Positions 56,329 to 64,000 of a DNA stretch of 64,000 nt are shown in pieces. Location: NCBI GenBank assembly GCA_902800965.1, contig CADCGK010000005.1, positions 206,670-270,669 on the forward strand, given 5' to 3'. A model generated the notes under the pieces. It was given only the letters and a program-made list of their open reading frames with translations. It was not told the origin of the DNA and did not search any database. How positions within the stretch are numbered: the stretch's first letter is position 1; each line of letters begins with the position of its first letter. This DNA comes from an uncultured Bacteroidia bacterium. Lineage in GTDB: Bacteria > Bacteroidota > Bacteroidia > Bacteroidales > F082. The position numbers were made by a program, and so were the translations under genes.

Positions 56329-58596
56329 ATGTTCGAAATTGTACAAAAGAAAACATTCGCGGCGGAAACCTACCTGATGGATGTTTACGCCCCTAGAATT
56401 GCCCATTCTGCACTTCCTGGTCAGTTCCTTATCATCAAGATGGAAGAGAATTCTGAACGTATTCCTCTGACCATTAGTGATTACCAACGTGTCAAAGGGA
56501 CGGTGACCATCGTTTTCAAGGCCATCGGTGAATCCACCAAGAAGATGGCTGAGTACCAGGTGGGCGACAGCTTCCACGATGTGGTAGGCCCGCTCGGCAA
56601 GCCCTCTGAGTTCGCCAACATGACTGCCGAAGAGCTCCGCAAACGCTCTTTCGTGTTCATCGGCGGTGGTGTGGGCATCGCGCCTATCTTCCCACAGGTG
56701 AAATGGCTCTACGAACATGGCGCAGTGGCCGACTGCATCATCGGCGCGCGTACCAAGGACCTCCTGATCTATGAGAAGGAGCTCTCCGAGTATTGCCATC
56801 TGTATGTGACCTCCGACGACGGCTCCACGGGCCGCAAGGGACTGGTTACGGATGTGTTGCGTCAGCTGGTGGCCAGCGGCAAGATCTATGACGAGGCCGT
56901 CGCTATCGGACCGATGATCATGATGAAATTCGTCACCAAGACCTGCGAGGAGCTGGGCATCCGATGCACCATCTCGCTCAACAGCATCATGGTCGATGGC
57001 ACGGGCATGTGCGGCGCCTGCCGCGTGAGCATCGCAGGCAAGACCAAGTTCACCTGCATCGACGGTCCTGAGTTCCTGGGCAAGGATGTGGACTTTGACG
57101 AGGCCATGAAACGCCAAGCCATGTATAACAACGTGGTGACCCGCAAACAACTCATTGCAGAGGAGAAAGCCGAAGGCCATGAATGCCATATCGGCGGCAT
57201 CTCCGAAGAGACCTTCGACAAGAAACACCGTGTCCCCGTCCCGGAACAGGATCCCAAGGTGCGTGCCCATAACTTCGACGAGGTGTGTCTGGGCTATTCG
57301 GCCGACATGGCCATCATGGAGGCGCAACGCTGCCTGAACTGCAAAGACCCGCAGTGTGTGAAGCATTGCCCCGTCAATGTGAATATCCCGGGCTTCATCG
57401 CCCGTGTGGCGAAAGGTGACTTCGAAGGCGCAGCCGGCGTCATCAGCTGTGATTCAGCCTTGCCTGCCGTCTGCGGCCGTGTGTGTCCGCAGGAGACGCA
57501 ATGCGAAGGCAGCTGCATCATGGGTAAGAAGTTCGAGCCCATCGCCATCGGCAAGCTGGAACGCTTCGTGGGCGACTACGCCATCGAGCACGACTTGCAT
57601 TTCGACAGCCAGAGCATCCCGAACAAACACAAGGTGGCCATCATCGGATCGGGTCCATCAGGCCTGACCTGCGCCAAGGACTTGCTCTCCATGGGCTATG
57701 ATGTCACCATCTTCGAGGCCTTGCACGAGCTGGGTGGCGTGCTGATGTATGGTATCCCCTCGTTCCGTCTGCCCAAGGAAACCGTGGTGAAGAAAGAGGT
57801 TGAGAGCGTCCGTCGCCTGGGTGCCAAGTTCGAAAAGGACGTGGTCATCGGTCGTACCATCACTATCGACGAGCTGATGCACCGCGAGGGCTTCGAGGCC
57901 GTATTTGTTGGCTCCGGCGCCGGCTTCCCGATGATGCTCAACGTGCCAGGTGAGAACCTCTGCGGTGTGGTCTCTGCCAACGAGTTCCTCACCCGTAACA
58001 ACCTGCTGTTCGCCTACAAGGAAGGGTATAAGACCCCGAACTTCGTGGGTAAGAAAGTCGCTGTGGTCGGTGGTGGCAACGTGGCAATGGATGCCGCCCG
58101 TACCGCCCTGCGTCTCGGTTCCGAGGTGCATATCGTGTATCGTCGTTCCGAGGCTGAGCTTCCTGCCCGTGTGGAAGAGGTGCATCACGCCAAGGAAGAG
58201 GGCGTGCAGTTCGACCTGCTCACGGCTCCCGTGGAGGTGTTGGGCGACGAAAACGGCTGGGTGAAAGGCTTCAAGTGCGTCCGCTGTGAACTGGGCGAGC
58301 CCGATGCCTCAGGCCGTCGCAGCCCCGTCCCAGTGGAAGGCTCTGAGTTTGTCCTGGATGTCGATATGATCATCATGGCACTGGGTACCTCTCCGAACCC
58401 GCTGATCGGCAGCACTACACGTAACCTCGACCTCAACCGTAAGGGTTGCATCGTGGCTGATGAGGTGGGTGCCACCTCTCGTCCAGGCATCTTCGCCGGC
58501 GGCGACGCCGTCAGTGGTGCCGCGACCGTCATCCTCGCCATGGGCGCCGGCAAGAAAGCCGCCAAGGCGATCGATGAGTACATTAAGAGTCTTTGA
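56329..58596 (+). CDS. nfnAB: Fused NfnAB (NADH-dependent ferredoxin:NADP+ oxidoreductase)
   Basis: 755 residues. The N-terminal part (about 1-280) is NfnA-like: FAD-binding segment RIPLTISDY, NAD site VFIGGGVGIAPIFPQVKWL and the [2Fe-2S] motif MCGACRVSIAGK. The rest is NfnB-like (GltD family): two 4Fe-4S motifs (CLNCKDPQCVKHCPVN and CGRVCPQETQCEGSC), FAD site IIGSGPSGLTCAKDL and NADPH site VVGGGNVAMDAARTAL. It can couple NADH plus reduced ferredoxin to NADPH, linking to the hydrogenase at 36-40 kb. Such fusions are common in Bacteroidota. Confidence 0.92.
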   Translation: MFEIVQKKTFAAETYLMDVYAPRIAHSALPGQFLIIKMEENSERIPLTISDYQRVKGTVTIVFKAIGESTKKMAEYQVGDSFHDVVGPLGKPSEFANMTAEELRKRSFVFIGGGVGIAPIFPQVKWLYEHGAVADCIIGARTKDLLIYEKELSEYCHLYVTSDDGSTGRKGLVTDVLRQLVASGKIYDEAVAIGPMIMMKFVTKTCEELGIRCTISLNSIMVDGTGMCGACRVSIAGKTKFTCIDGPEFLGKDVDFDEAMKRQAMYNNVVTRKQLIAEEKAEGHECHIGGISEETFDKKHRVPVPEQDPKVRAHNFDEVCLGYSADMAIMEAQRCLNCKDPQCVKHCPVNVNIPGFIARVAKGDFEGAAGVISCDSALPAVCGRVCPQETQCEGSCIMGKKFEPIAIGKLERFVGDYAIEHDLHFDSQSIPNKHKVAIIGSGPSGLTCAKDLLSMGYDVTIFEALHELGGVLMYGIPSFRLPKETVVKKEVESVRRLGAKFEKDVVIGRTITIDELMHREGFEAVFVGSGAGFPMMLNVPGENLCGVVSANEFLTRNNLLFAYKEGYKTPNFVGKKVAVVGGGNVAMDAARTALRLGSEVHIVYRRSEAELPARVEEVHHAKEEGVQFDLLTAPVEVLGDENGWVKGFKCVRCELGEPDASGRRSPVPVEGSEFVLDVDMIIMALGTSPNPLIGSTTRNLDLNRKGCIVADEVGATSRPGIFAGGDAVSGAATVILAMGAGKKAAKAIDEYIKSL

Positions 58597-58597
58597 A

Positions 58598-58653
58598 GTG
58601 AGGAGTTAGGAGTTAGGAGTATCCTTTTTTACTCCTCACTCCTCACTCCTAAC
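58598..58653. repeat. GTGAGGAGTTAGGA-type hairpin between convergent genes
   Basis: GTGAGGAGTTAGGAGTTAGG, a loop rich in T, then a CTCCTCACTCCTCACTCC-type arm. It fills the space between nfnAB and the convergent gene at 58655 and probably terminates both. Confidence 0.8.
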
Positions 58654-58654
58654 T

Positions 58655-58951
58655 TTATTTCAACTCCACATAAAACACGGTGGGGTCGTCGTCTTCGCAG
58701 AACGACTCATCGGTATAGTATTGTCCTGGCTTGTCATCGTCAGTGAAGAGATTCAACACCACTTTCTTGAAGGGAATGGGCTTCCCCTCAGCGCTATAGC
58801 GTTCAATGTCTTGCTTTGACAATCCTTCGATTTCCATCATCTTGAGCATCATGGCCAGATCAAGGTTGACGTTGAGCAGCTCCTGCTTCCATTCAATGCT
58901 GATCACAGCAGTGGTGTAGAGTTTGAAATTCTTGACTTCGACTTTTTTCAT
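58655..58951 (-). CDS. Small protein of unknown function
   Basis: 98 residues, no signal peptide: MKKVEVKNFKLYTTAVISIE, WKQELLNVNLDLAMMLKMME, an acidic end TDESFCEDDDPTVFYVELK. The pattern of two strands, a helix and an acidic tail suggests a small cytoplasmic alpha/beta protein. Promoter CATCTTTGC lies about 30 bp upstream. No family recognised. Confidence 0.65.
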   Translation of the reverse strand: MKKVEVKNFKLYTTAVISIEWKQELLNVNLDLAMMLKMMEIEGLSKQDIERYSAEGKPIPFKKVVLNLFTDDDKPGQYYTDESFCEDDDPTVFYVELK

Positions 58952-59023
58952 GGTTGATCCTGTTTGGTATTTTCTGCAAAGATGAAAAAATTTTGTATTT
59001 TTGGCACCTCAAAACTGAAGATT

Positions 59024-59839
59024 ATGCGTAAGAATTTGATTATGATGGCTGCTGCTTTGCTTCTCTCTTTGGCTGCAGTAGCTCAAAATGTCGAGACTTT
59101 GGATGTCTCAAAGGAAGCTAACGGACATTATTCGAAACAGCATGGCGAATTGATGATTGAGGGAGAGGTGCTGAACGGACAAAAAGTCGGCACGTGGTAT
59201 GAAATGTATGCAAACAAACAGTTGGTTCATAGAATCATACAATTTGAAAAGGGATTAAAGAACGGTGTGTGCATCGAAATTGATGAGACAGGTGCCTTGG
59301 TGAAAAAAAACGAGTATGCTGCCGACAAGCTGAATGGCACTTCCTATTCTTGGTCTCGCGGTGGTCGTCTTACCAGCAAGAATAGTTACAAAAACGATGT
59401 GCTGGATGGCGAGCAGATTCAATGCTATGAACAAGGTAACAACAAGGAGATTGCCCATTACAAGAACGGTCTCCGCGACGGCCTGACCACCTGGTTCGAC
59501 CAGAGCGGAATGAAGGTGATGACCATCGAATATAAGAATGGCGTTTTCGATGGTAAACAGGAGACCTTCTATAAAACTGGGGGCGTGAAGACTTCGAAGA
59601 TGTTCAAAAACAACGTCCAAGATGGTCCCGCATACGAGTATTATGAAGGAGGATCCCCCAAGTCGGAATGCAATTACAAAAAAGGCAAGATCTCTGGCAA
59701 TATCAAGACTTTCAAGGATATCAAGCCTTACGTCGGTGAAAAGACGAAAGGACTGGAGAAGGAAAAACCTATCCAACCAAATTTGAAGAAAGAGATCGAT
59801 AAAGAAATAAAGCCCATAAAAAAGGAAGTCAAAAAGTGA
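59024..59839 (+). CDS. MORN-repeat / YwqK-like exported protein
   Basis: 271 residues. Signal peptide MRKNLIMMAAALLLSLAAVA, then seven or so YwqK/MORN-type repeats with the pattern x-NGxxDGxxxx-Y (KNGLRDGLTTWFD, KNGVFDGKQETFYKTGG, KNNVQDGPAYEYYEGG), and a Lys-rich tail. Such repeats occur in surface and periplasmic proteins; the repeat count, not a known enzyme, is what can be said. It is followed after 11 bp by the TonB-dependent receptor gene, probably in the same operon. Confidence 0.85.
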   Translation: MRKNLIMMAAALLLSLAAVAQNVETLDVSKEANGHYSKQHGELMIEGEVLNGQKVGTWYEMYANKQLVHRIIQFEKGLKNGVCIEIDETGALVKKNEYAADKLNGTSYSWSRGGRLTSKNSYKNDVLDGEQIQCYEQGNNKEIAHYKNGLRDGLTTWFDQSGMKVMTIEYKNGVFDGKQETFYKTGGVKTSKMFKNNVQDGPAYEYYEGGSPKSECNYKKGKISGNIKTFKDIKPYVGEKTKGLEKEKPIQPNLKKEIDKEIKPIKKEVKK

Positions 59840-59850
59840 TGGTGTGATCG

Positions 59851-61770
59851 ATGAGAATCCGTTCACTCGTTTTGGTTTGGCTATTATTCATGTCCTGTAA
59901 GCTCTTCTCTCAGGACACCATCACCTTGGATCCGGTCAACGTCGCTGCCGATCGCTATGCCGTTGAACAACTGAATCCCTTGGTGATGAAAAAGGTGGAT
60001 TCGTTGATCTTGGAGACGAAAAGCACCTCGTCACTCTCTGAACTGTTGATCCAGCACAGCCCCGTCTTCATCAAGACTTACGGTCCTGGAGGTGTCTCTA
60101 CGGCATCGTTCCGTGGCACCACTGCAAGCCATACTCTGGTGTTGTGGAATGGCTTCCAGCTGAACGCTCCGACATTGGGTCAGGTTGATTTCAGCACCAT
60201 CCCGGTGTTCTTGGCTGACGACATCGACTTGAAGTGGGGTAGTGGTACCTCCAACAACAGCGGAGGCCTCGGTGGATCGGTCAACATCGATAGCAAAACA
60301 GGTTTTGGTAAAGGCCTTATCCTGGATCTGAAGCAGACCTACGGCAGCTTCAATACCATCGGAAGCTTTGTCACAGCGGGCTATTGCGGCAAAAGGGTCT
60401 CGTTTCGGGTAAAAGCATACCGCAACTCATCCGACAACGACTTCGAGTATTACAACACAGGGGTGTTTCCCCACAAGACCATGAGGCAGCAGAATGCCGA
60501 CTTCGTGGATTACGGCGTGATGCCTGAAGTGAGTTTGATGCTGAAACACGGCATCCTATCACTCTCTTCGTGGAACCAGTGGAATAACCGTAACCTGCCA
60601 CCGATCATGCCCAATGTGATCAATAAAAACACTGAAGAGTGGAGCCGTGACAACTTCTTGCGCAACACCATTTCTTATAAATTGTTCTGGCCATCAGGCA
60701 ACCTGCAGCTTAGGTCGGCGGCTTTTTTCGAGGAACAACACTACTTTTTGGAGACGCATCCACAGAACAATCCAGAAATTGTGGTCACCTCGATCAACTC
60801 TATCAACGATGCCGTCATCCTTCATCAGATTGCCAATGTGGAGCAGCAACTTTATGCCTCTTGGAAATGCAAGGGCAAGCTGCAATGGGACTATGAACAG
60901 GTCAAGTCGAACAACTATGCCGATACGAAACGCCGTAACATGTTCTCTGCCTACATAGCCATTGAAGGCAATCCTTGGGAAAAAGCTGATCTGAGCCTGA
61001 CGGCGCGATACGATATCGTCGATGGGAAATCAATGGGCGTGTTTCCCACGGCAACCGTTTCCTATCATTTCCCGAAAGGCTTCGGTCTGACGTTGGGATA
61101 CAGCCACAACTACCGCAACCCATCGTTGAACGACCTCTATTGGTACCCTGGTGGCAATCCTGACCTCTTGGCGGAGAACGGCCGTACTATTGACTTGGCG
61201 CTAAGCTATAGCCTCAACAAGGATGGCTGGAAACTGGAAACGCGATCTGGGGCATACGCCTCCAAGGTGAAAAACTGGATACAGTGGGTGCCTACCAACT
61301 ATCGTTTCTGGGTGCCCGAAAATGTAGCCCAGGTCTTTGCCCGTGGCTTGGAGAGCCATGTTGATCTGGGCTACACGCATGGCGACTGGAAGGCAAGCCT
61401 TTCGGGGAACTATGTCTTCACCTTCACTACCGATGAGAGCGAAAACGCCCAGACGTATGGCAATTTGGGCAAACAGCTGATCTATATCCCGCGGCATCAC
61501 GGCAATATGTTCGCCAACCTGAGATGGACTACATGGGATCTTAGCTACACCCTTGAAGTTACAGGCCTTCGCAATACCTCTTACGCCGATTTCGATGTCT
61601 TCCGTGACCTTCCTTCCTACGTGCTGCACCATGTCGCTTTGGGTAAGCAATGGAATAAGTTCCGTGTGGAGCTTAGGTGCAACAATATCACAGACAAAGA
61701 CTATCAAAATGTACTATGGCGCCCCATGCCAGGCCGTAGCTTTGAGGTGATGGTGAATTATAGGTATTAA
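59851..61770 (+). CDS. TonB-dependent receptor (BtuB-like)
   Basis: 639 residues. Signal peptide, then a plug domain (about 20-145) with TLDPVNVAADRYAVEQLNPL, SLSELLIQHSPVFIKTYGPG and GGLGGSVNIDSK. A 22-stranded barrel follows and ends in an aromatic strand (GRSFEVMVNYRY). No carboxypeptidase-like or SusC N-terminal extension, so it resembles vitamin B12/iron-type receptors; the ligand is unknown. It overlaps the convergent AlgX-like gene by 4 bp. Confidence 0.9.
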   Translation: MRIRSLVLVWLLFMSCKLFSQDTITLDPVNVAADRYAVEQLNPLVMKKVDSLILETKSTSSLSELLIQHSPVFIKTYGPGGVSTASFRGTTASHTLVLWNGFQLNAPTLGQVDFSTIPVFLADDIDLKWGSGTSNNSGGLGGSVNIDSKTGFGKGLILDLKQTYGSFNTIGSFVTAGYCGKRVSFRVKAYRNSSDNDFEYYNTGVFPHKTMRQQNADFVDYGVMPEVSLMLKHGILSLSSWNQWNNRNLPPIMPNVINKNTEEWSRDNFLRNTISYKLFWPSGNLQLRSAAFFEEQHYFLETHPQNNPEIVVTSINSINDAVILHQIANVEQQLYASWKCKGKLQWDYEQVKSNNYADTKRRNMFSAYIAIEGNPWEKADLSLTARYDIVDGKSMGVFPTATVSYHFPKGFGLTLGYSHNYRNPSLNDLYWYPGGNPDLLAENGRTIDLALSYSLNKDGWKLETRSGAYASKVKNWIQWVPTNYRFWVPENVAQVFARGLESHVDLGYTHGDWKASLSGNYVFTFTTDESENAQTYGNLGKQLIYIPRHHGNMFANLRWTTWDLSYTLEVTGLRNTSYADFDVFRDLPSYVLHHVALGKQWNKFRVELRCNNITDKDYQNVLWRPMPGRSFEVMVNYRY

Positions 61771-63098
61771 TTGCCCAGGATGGTCTGAATGCGACTATTT
61801 CGGGTCGTCGGAATGCCATCCTCTGCAAGGTCGGGAAAGAAGATCTCCGGTGAGGAGAAGAGTGAGTCTTGAGCTGCTTTCATCCTTTCCTCGTCGGATG
61901 CGATTTCTAGGGTCGTTGCAAGGGCGTTGATGGTGCTGTCGATCTCTTGGTCTTCGTGGGTCAAATAAAGTAAAGCCTTGGGAAGAAAGTTATTGCTGAA
62001 GATGTACAGCTGCCTGGGTGAATACGAGAGGTCGATGATGCGTGCGTTGAGAATCTCGTTAAGGTAATCGACCTCACTGGTGTGCTTGTGTTGATCATTG
62101 AAATAGACGGTGCTGTTATAATACCAGTATTGATAACGTCGGAAGAGGTTGCCTAGTGGTACGGATCCCGATATGTTCCAAAAGAATGAGTCTCCAATAA
62201 CGAGGAAAGTGGGGTAGGATGCAGTGCTGTCGGGAACCACTTTGACATCAGCATAGTAATTTGTGTTAGGTTTAATCGGACGCATTAAGTTAAGGATGGA
62301 CTCTAGGTCGGCATCGGGATATTTGGCCTCGCTGGCATGTTTTTCGCTAATAGTGTAATGCAACAACTTTCTGTTGTTAGTGTGCTCTACATAGCGCAAG
62401 ATTGTGTCGAAAGCGTGTACCGCAGCAATGTGTGACCAATGCGTTCCTGTCTTTGGAAATAACGGATAATCCACCTTGCCTTTTAGGCTTTCGAAGATTT
62501 TTTGTACATTGATATAATTGATGCCAAGGCTGTCAAATAGTGGAGGATAGTACTCGATGGCGTGAAACGACTCGCGCTCCGGGGTGGAGTTCTTGGGGAG
62601 GTATTCAGGGAAAACGAAAGCTTTGCTCGGGAGCAAAGAAACAAAGATGAAAACACCATATTCGTCAAGAATGTGCTGCACCTTGTACATCCGTTTGGCT
62701 TCCAAGTCGAGATGAGCTTTGGTGGCTATCTTGTCATCTCCATACCGGTACTTGGCGCCTTGATAGTAGTTGGCCACATCGTCCCATCCGAACAGCCAGT
62801 CATCTTTGCCGACTTTCACCGTGTAGTTAGAGGATTTGTGGTAAAAATCCCAGAGATATTGGTTGTATAAAGGAATCAGGAATTCTCTGAAGCCGAAGTT
62901 GTAGCGGAGGTTTTCTTCAAGGTTTTTTTGGAACGAACCGCTTCGAAAGCTGTTAAATGTGAGTTTTGCATCTTTTGGCTCATAATATACACCGTTCAAT
63001 TTCTTGAATTTGAAGACATGGGTCCTGTCCTGGACGTAAATCATGATGAAAACGCCTATGGTCAAGAGACATAATATGTAAGCGAGCTTGTTTTTCAT
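61767..63098 (-). CDS. AlgX/AlgJ-like SGNH-type acetyltransferase-related protein
   Basis: 443 residues from the ATG at 63098; a frame reaching back to 63152 would start upstream of the promoter. An N-terminal signal anchor (LAYILCLLTIGVFIMIYV) leads to an AlgX/AlgJ-like domain with WLFGWDDVANYYQG, TGTHWSHIAAVHAFDTIL (the THW motif) and VIGDSFFWNIS (the GDSF motif with Ser). Such proteins O-acetylate surface polysaccharides together with an MBOAT protein, which is not in the window. Confidence 0.82.
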   Translation of the reverse strand: MKNKLAYILCLLTIGVFIMIYVQDRTHVFKFKKLNGVYYEPKDAKLTFNSFRSGSFQKNLEENLRYNFGFREFLIPLYNQYLWDFYHKSSNYTVKVGKDDWLFGWDDVANYYQGAKYRYGDDKIATKAHLDLEAKRMYKVQHILDEYGVFIFVSLLPSKAFVFPEYLPKNSTPERESFHAIEYYPPLFDSLGINYINVQKIFESLKGKVDYPLFPKTGTHWSHIAAVHAFDTILRYVEHTNNRKLLHYTISEKHASEAKYPDADLESILNLMRPIKPNTNYYADVKVVPDSTASYPTFLVIGDSFFWNISGSVPLGNLFRRYQYWYYNSTVYFNDQHKHTSEVDYLNEILNARIIDLSYSPRQLYIFSNNFLPKALLYLTHEDQEIDSTINALATTLEIASDEERMKAAQDSLFSSPEIFFPDLAEDGIPTTRNSRIQTILGN

Positions 63099-63107
63099 GC
63101 CTTTTAT

Positions 63108-63139
63108 ATGGCAAAGATAGGAAAAAATCTTATCTTTGC
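63108..63139. promoter_or_regulatory. Divergent promoters for the AlgX-like gene and ahcY
   Basis: Minus: TATCTTTGCC reading 63117-63108. Plus: TATCTTTGC at 63131-63139. They face away from each other within about 30 bp. Confidence 0.6.
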
Positions 63140-63163
63140 AGTTTCTAATCAAATCATCGAAAT

Positions 63164-64000
63164 ATGAACGAAAAACTGCTGAATAAAGACCTTCCGTATC
63201 TTGTAGCCGATGTCAATCTGGCCGATTGGGGAAGAAAAGAAATCGAAGTCTCTGAACACGAGATGCCTGGCCTCATGGCCTTGCGTAAGAAATATGGCAA
63301 CACCAAGCCTCTGAAAGGTGCCAAGATCATGGGATCGCTCCACATGACCATCCAGACGGCATGCCTTATCGAGACCTTGGTCGAATTGGGCGCCACCGTA
63401 CGCTGGTGCAGCTGCAACATCTATTCCACCCAGGATCATGCCGCCGCGGCCATCGCCCAAACGGGTACCGCTGTGTTTGCATGGAAAGGGGAGACCCTTG
63501 AGGACTATTGGTGGTGCACCAAGCGTGCCATTACCTTCCCTGACGGCACAGGTCCGGACCTGATCGTGGATGACGGCGGCGATGCCACCTTGCTGATCCA
63601 TAAAGGCTATGCCTGCGAGAACGATCCCAAGCTGTTGGATGCTCCCTGTGGAAGCGAAGAAGAGAAAGCCTTGATGAGCGTCATCAAAGCCACCTATAAA
63701 GAGAATCCTACTTTCTGGCATGCCGTCGTGAAAGGCTGGAAAGGCGTCTCGGAAGAGACTACTACCGGTGTCCACCGCCTCTACCAGATGCAGGAACGCG
63801 GCGAGCTGCTCGTCCCTGCCATCAACGTGAACGACTCGGTCACCAAGTCGAAGTTCGACAACCTCTACGGCTGCCGTGAGTCGCTGGCCGACGGCATCAA
63901 GCGTGCCACCGATGTGATGATCGCTGGTAAAGTCGTGGTCGTGTGCGGTTACGGCGAGGTGGGCAAGGGCTGCTCTCACTCCATGAAGAGCTACGGCGCC
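63164..64000 (+). CDS. ahcY: Adenosylhomocysteinase, partial
   Basis: The first 279 residues of S-adenosylhomocysteine hydrolase, cut by the window edge. [66 protein letters not shown], the NAD-domain start [13 protein letters not shown] and the substrate stretch [19 protein letters not shown] are all present. It splits S-adenosylhomocysteine into adenosine and homocysteine in the methyl cycle. Start 25 bp after the -7 element. Confidence 0.97.
   Translation, partial: MNEKLLNKDLPYLVADVNLADWGRKEIEVSEHEMPGLMALRKKYGNTKPLKGAKIMGSLHMTIQTACLIETLVELGATVRWCSCNIYSTQDHAAAAIAQTGTAVFAWKGETLEDYWWCTKRAITFPDGTGPDLIVDDGGDATLLIHKGYACENDPKLLDAPCGSEEEKALMSVIKATYKENPTFWHAVVKGWKGVSEETTTGVHRLYQMQERGELLVPAINVNDSVTKSKFDNLYGCRESLADGIKRATDVMIAGKVVVVCGYGEVGKGCSHSMKSYGA

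Noticed and set aside
1..64000. tRNA or rRNA genes, integrases, insertion sequences
   Set aside because: None could be recognised by eye on either strand; the accessory content does not come with a visible mobile-element gene.

Overview
The window looks like a chromosomal segment of an anaerobic, probably gut-associated member of the Bacteroidales. The basis is the promoter style (TTG, about 19 bp, then TAnnTTTGC, seen upstream of many genes), the near absence of Shine-Dalgarno sequences, and typical Bacteroidota families (DUF4295 next to rpmG, WbqC, DUF5723, FISUMP-domain lipoproteins, a TonB-dependent receptor). Anaerobic energy metabolism is shown by a trimeric [FeFe] hydrogenase (HydABC type), a fused NfnAB transhydrogenase and a rubrerythrin/rubredoxin/flavodiiron oxygen-defence operon. 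No tRNA, rRNA, CRISPR array, integrase or transposase was seen.

Layout. 0-10 kb: a 5'-truncated proline-catabolism dehydrogenase, an NlpC/P60 hydrolase, a PgpH-type HD phosphodiesterase, WbqC, a thioredoxin, imidazolonepropionase, and a lipoprotein/beta-barrel pair. 10-14.3 kb: a PflA-like radical SAM protein followed by five tandem paralogues with the same cysteine-rich N-terminal domain, an internal signal-peptide-like segment and variable C-termini (three carry TonB-C-like domains). 14.3-20 kb: ftcD behind a highly structured leader, then rpmG, a DUF4295 gene, ftsY, rimO and a DUF368 transporter. 20-24 kb: a minus-strand operon of hydrogenase-associated accessory proteins (HydS-like, two ATPases, two DRTGG proteins, a PHP phosphoesterase). 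24-27.4 kb: a FISUMP lipoprotein and a subtilase with a barrel-like C-terminus.

The most unusual part is 27.4-51.7 kb. It holds two paralogous regulatory circuits. Each has a minus-strand putative DNA-binding regulator divergent from a membrane Ser/Thr kinase, then a downstream operon, then a copy of a small exported gene (intact at 33.8 kb, broken at 51.5 kb). Circuit A precedes an operon with a GIY-YIG nuclease, a KAP P-loop NTPase and two related small proteins. Circuit B precedes an operon of exported proteins and lipoproteins, with a hipBST-like toxin-antitoxin locus in between. Both divergent regions and both operon leaders carry a 17-bp direct repeat with a 10-bp period, set 39-40 nt from a weak -7 element. 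The repeat is of the GAACC type in circuit A and the GGACC type in circuit B. I read these as operators of the two regulators. In circuit B four exported-protein genes also share a 27-bp box at exactly the same distance from the ATG.

The HydABC genes (36-40.5 kb), queH and an ATPase gene lie between the circuits. 52-64 kb holds the oxygen-defence operon, a DEDDh exonuclease, nfnAB, a MORN-repeat protein, a TonB-dependent receptor, an AlgX/AlgJ-like protein and the start of ahcY. Dispersed intergenic repeats run through the window: a CGTCATTGCGAG...GCAATCC element that twice lies inside coding sequence, and GTGAGGAGTTAGGA units that form tandem arrays or hairpins.
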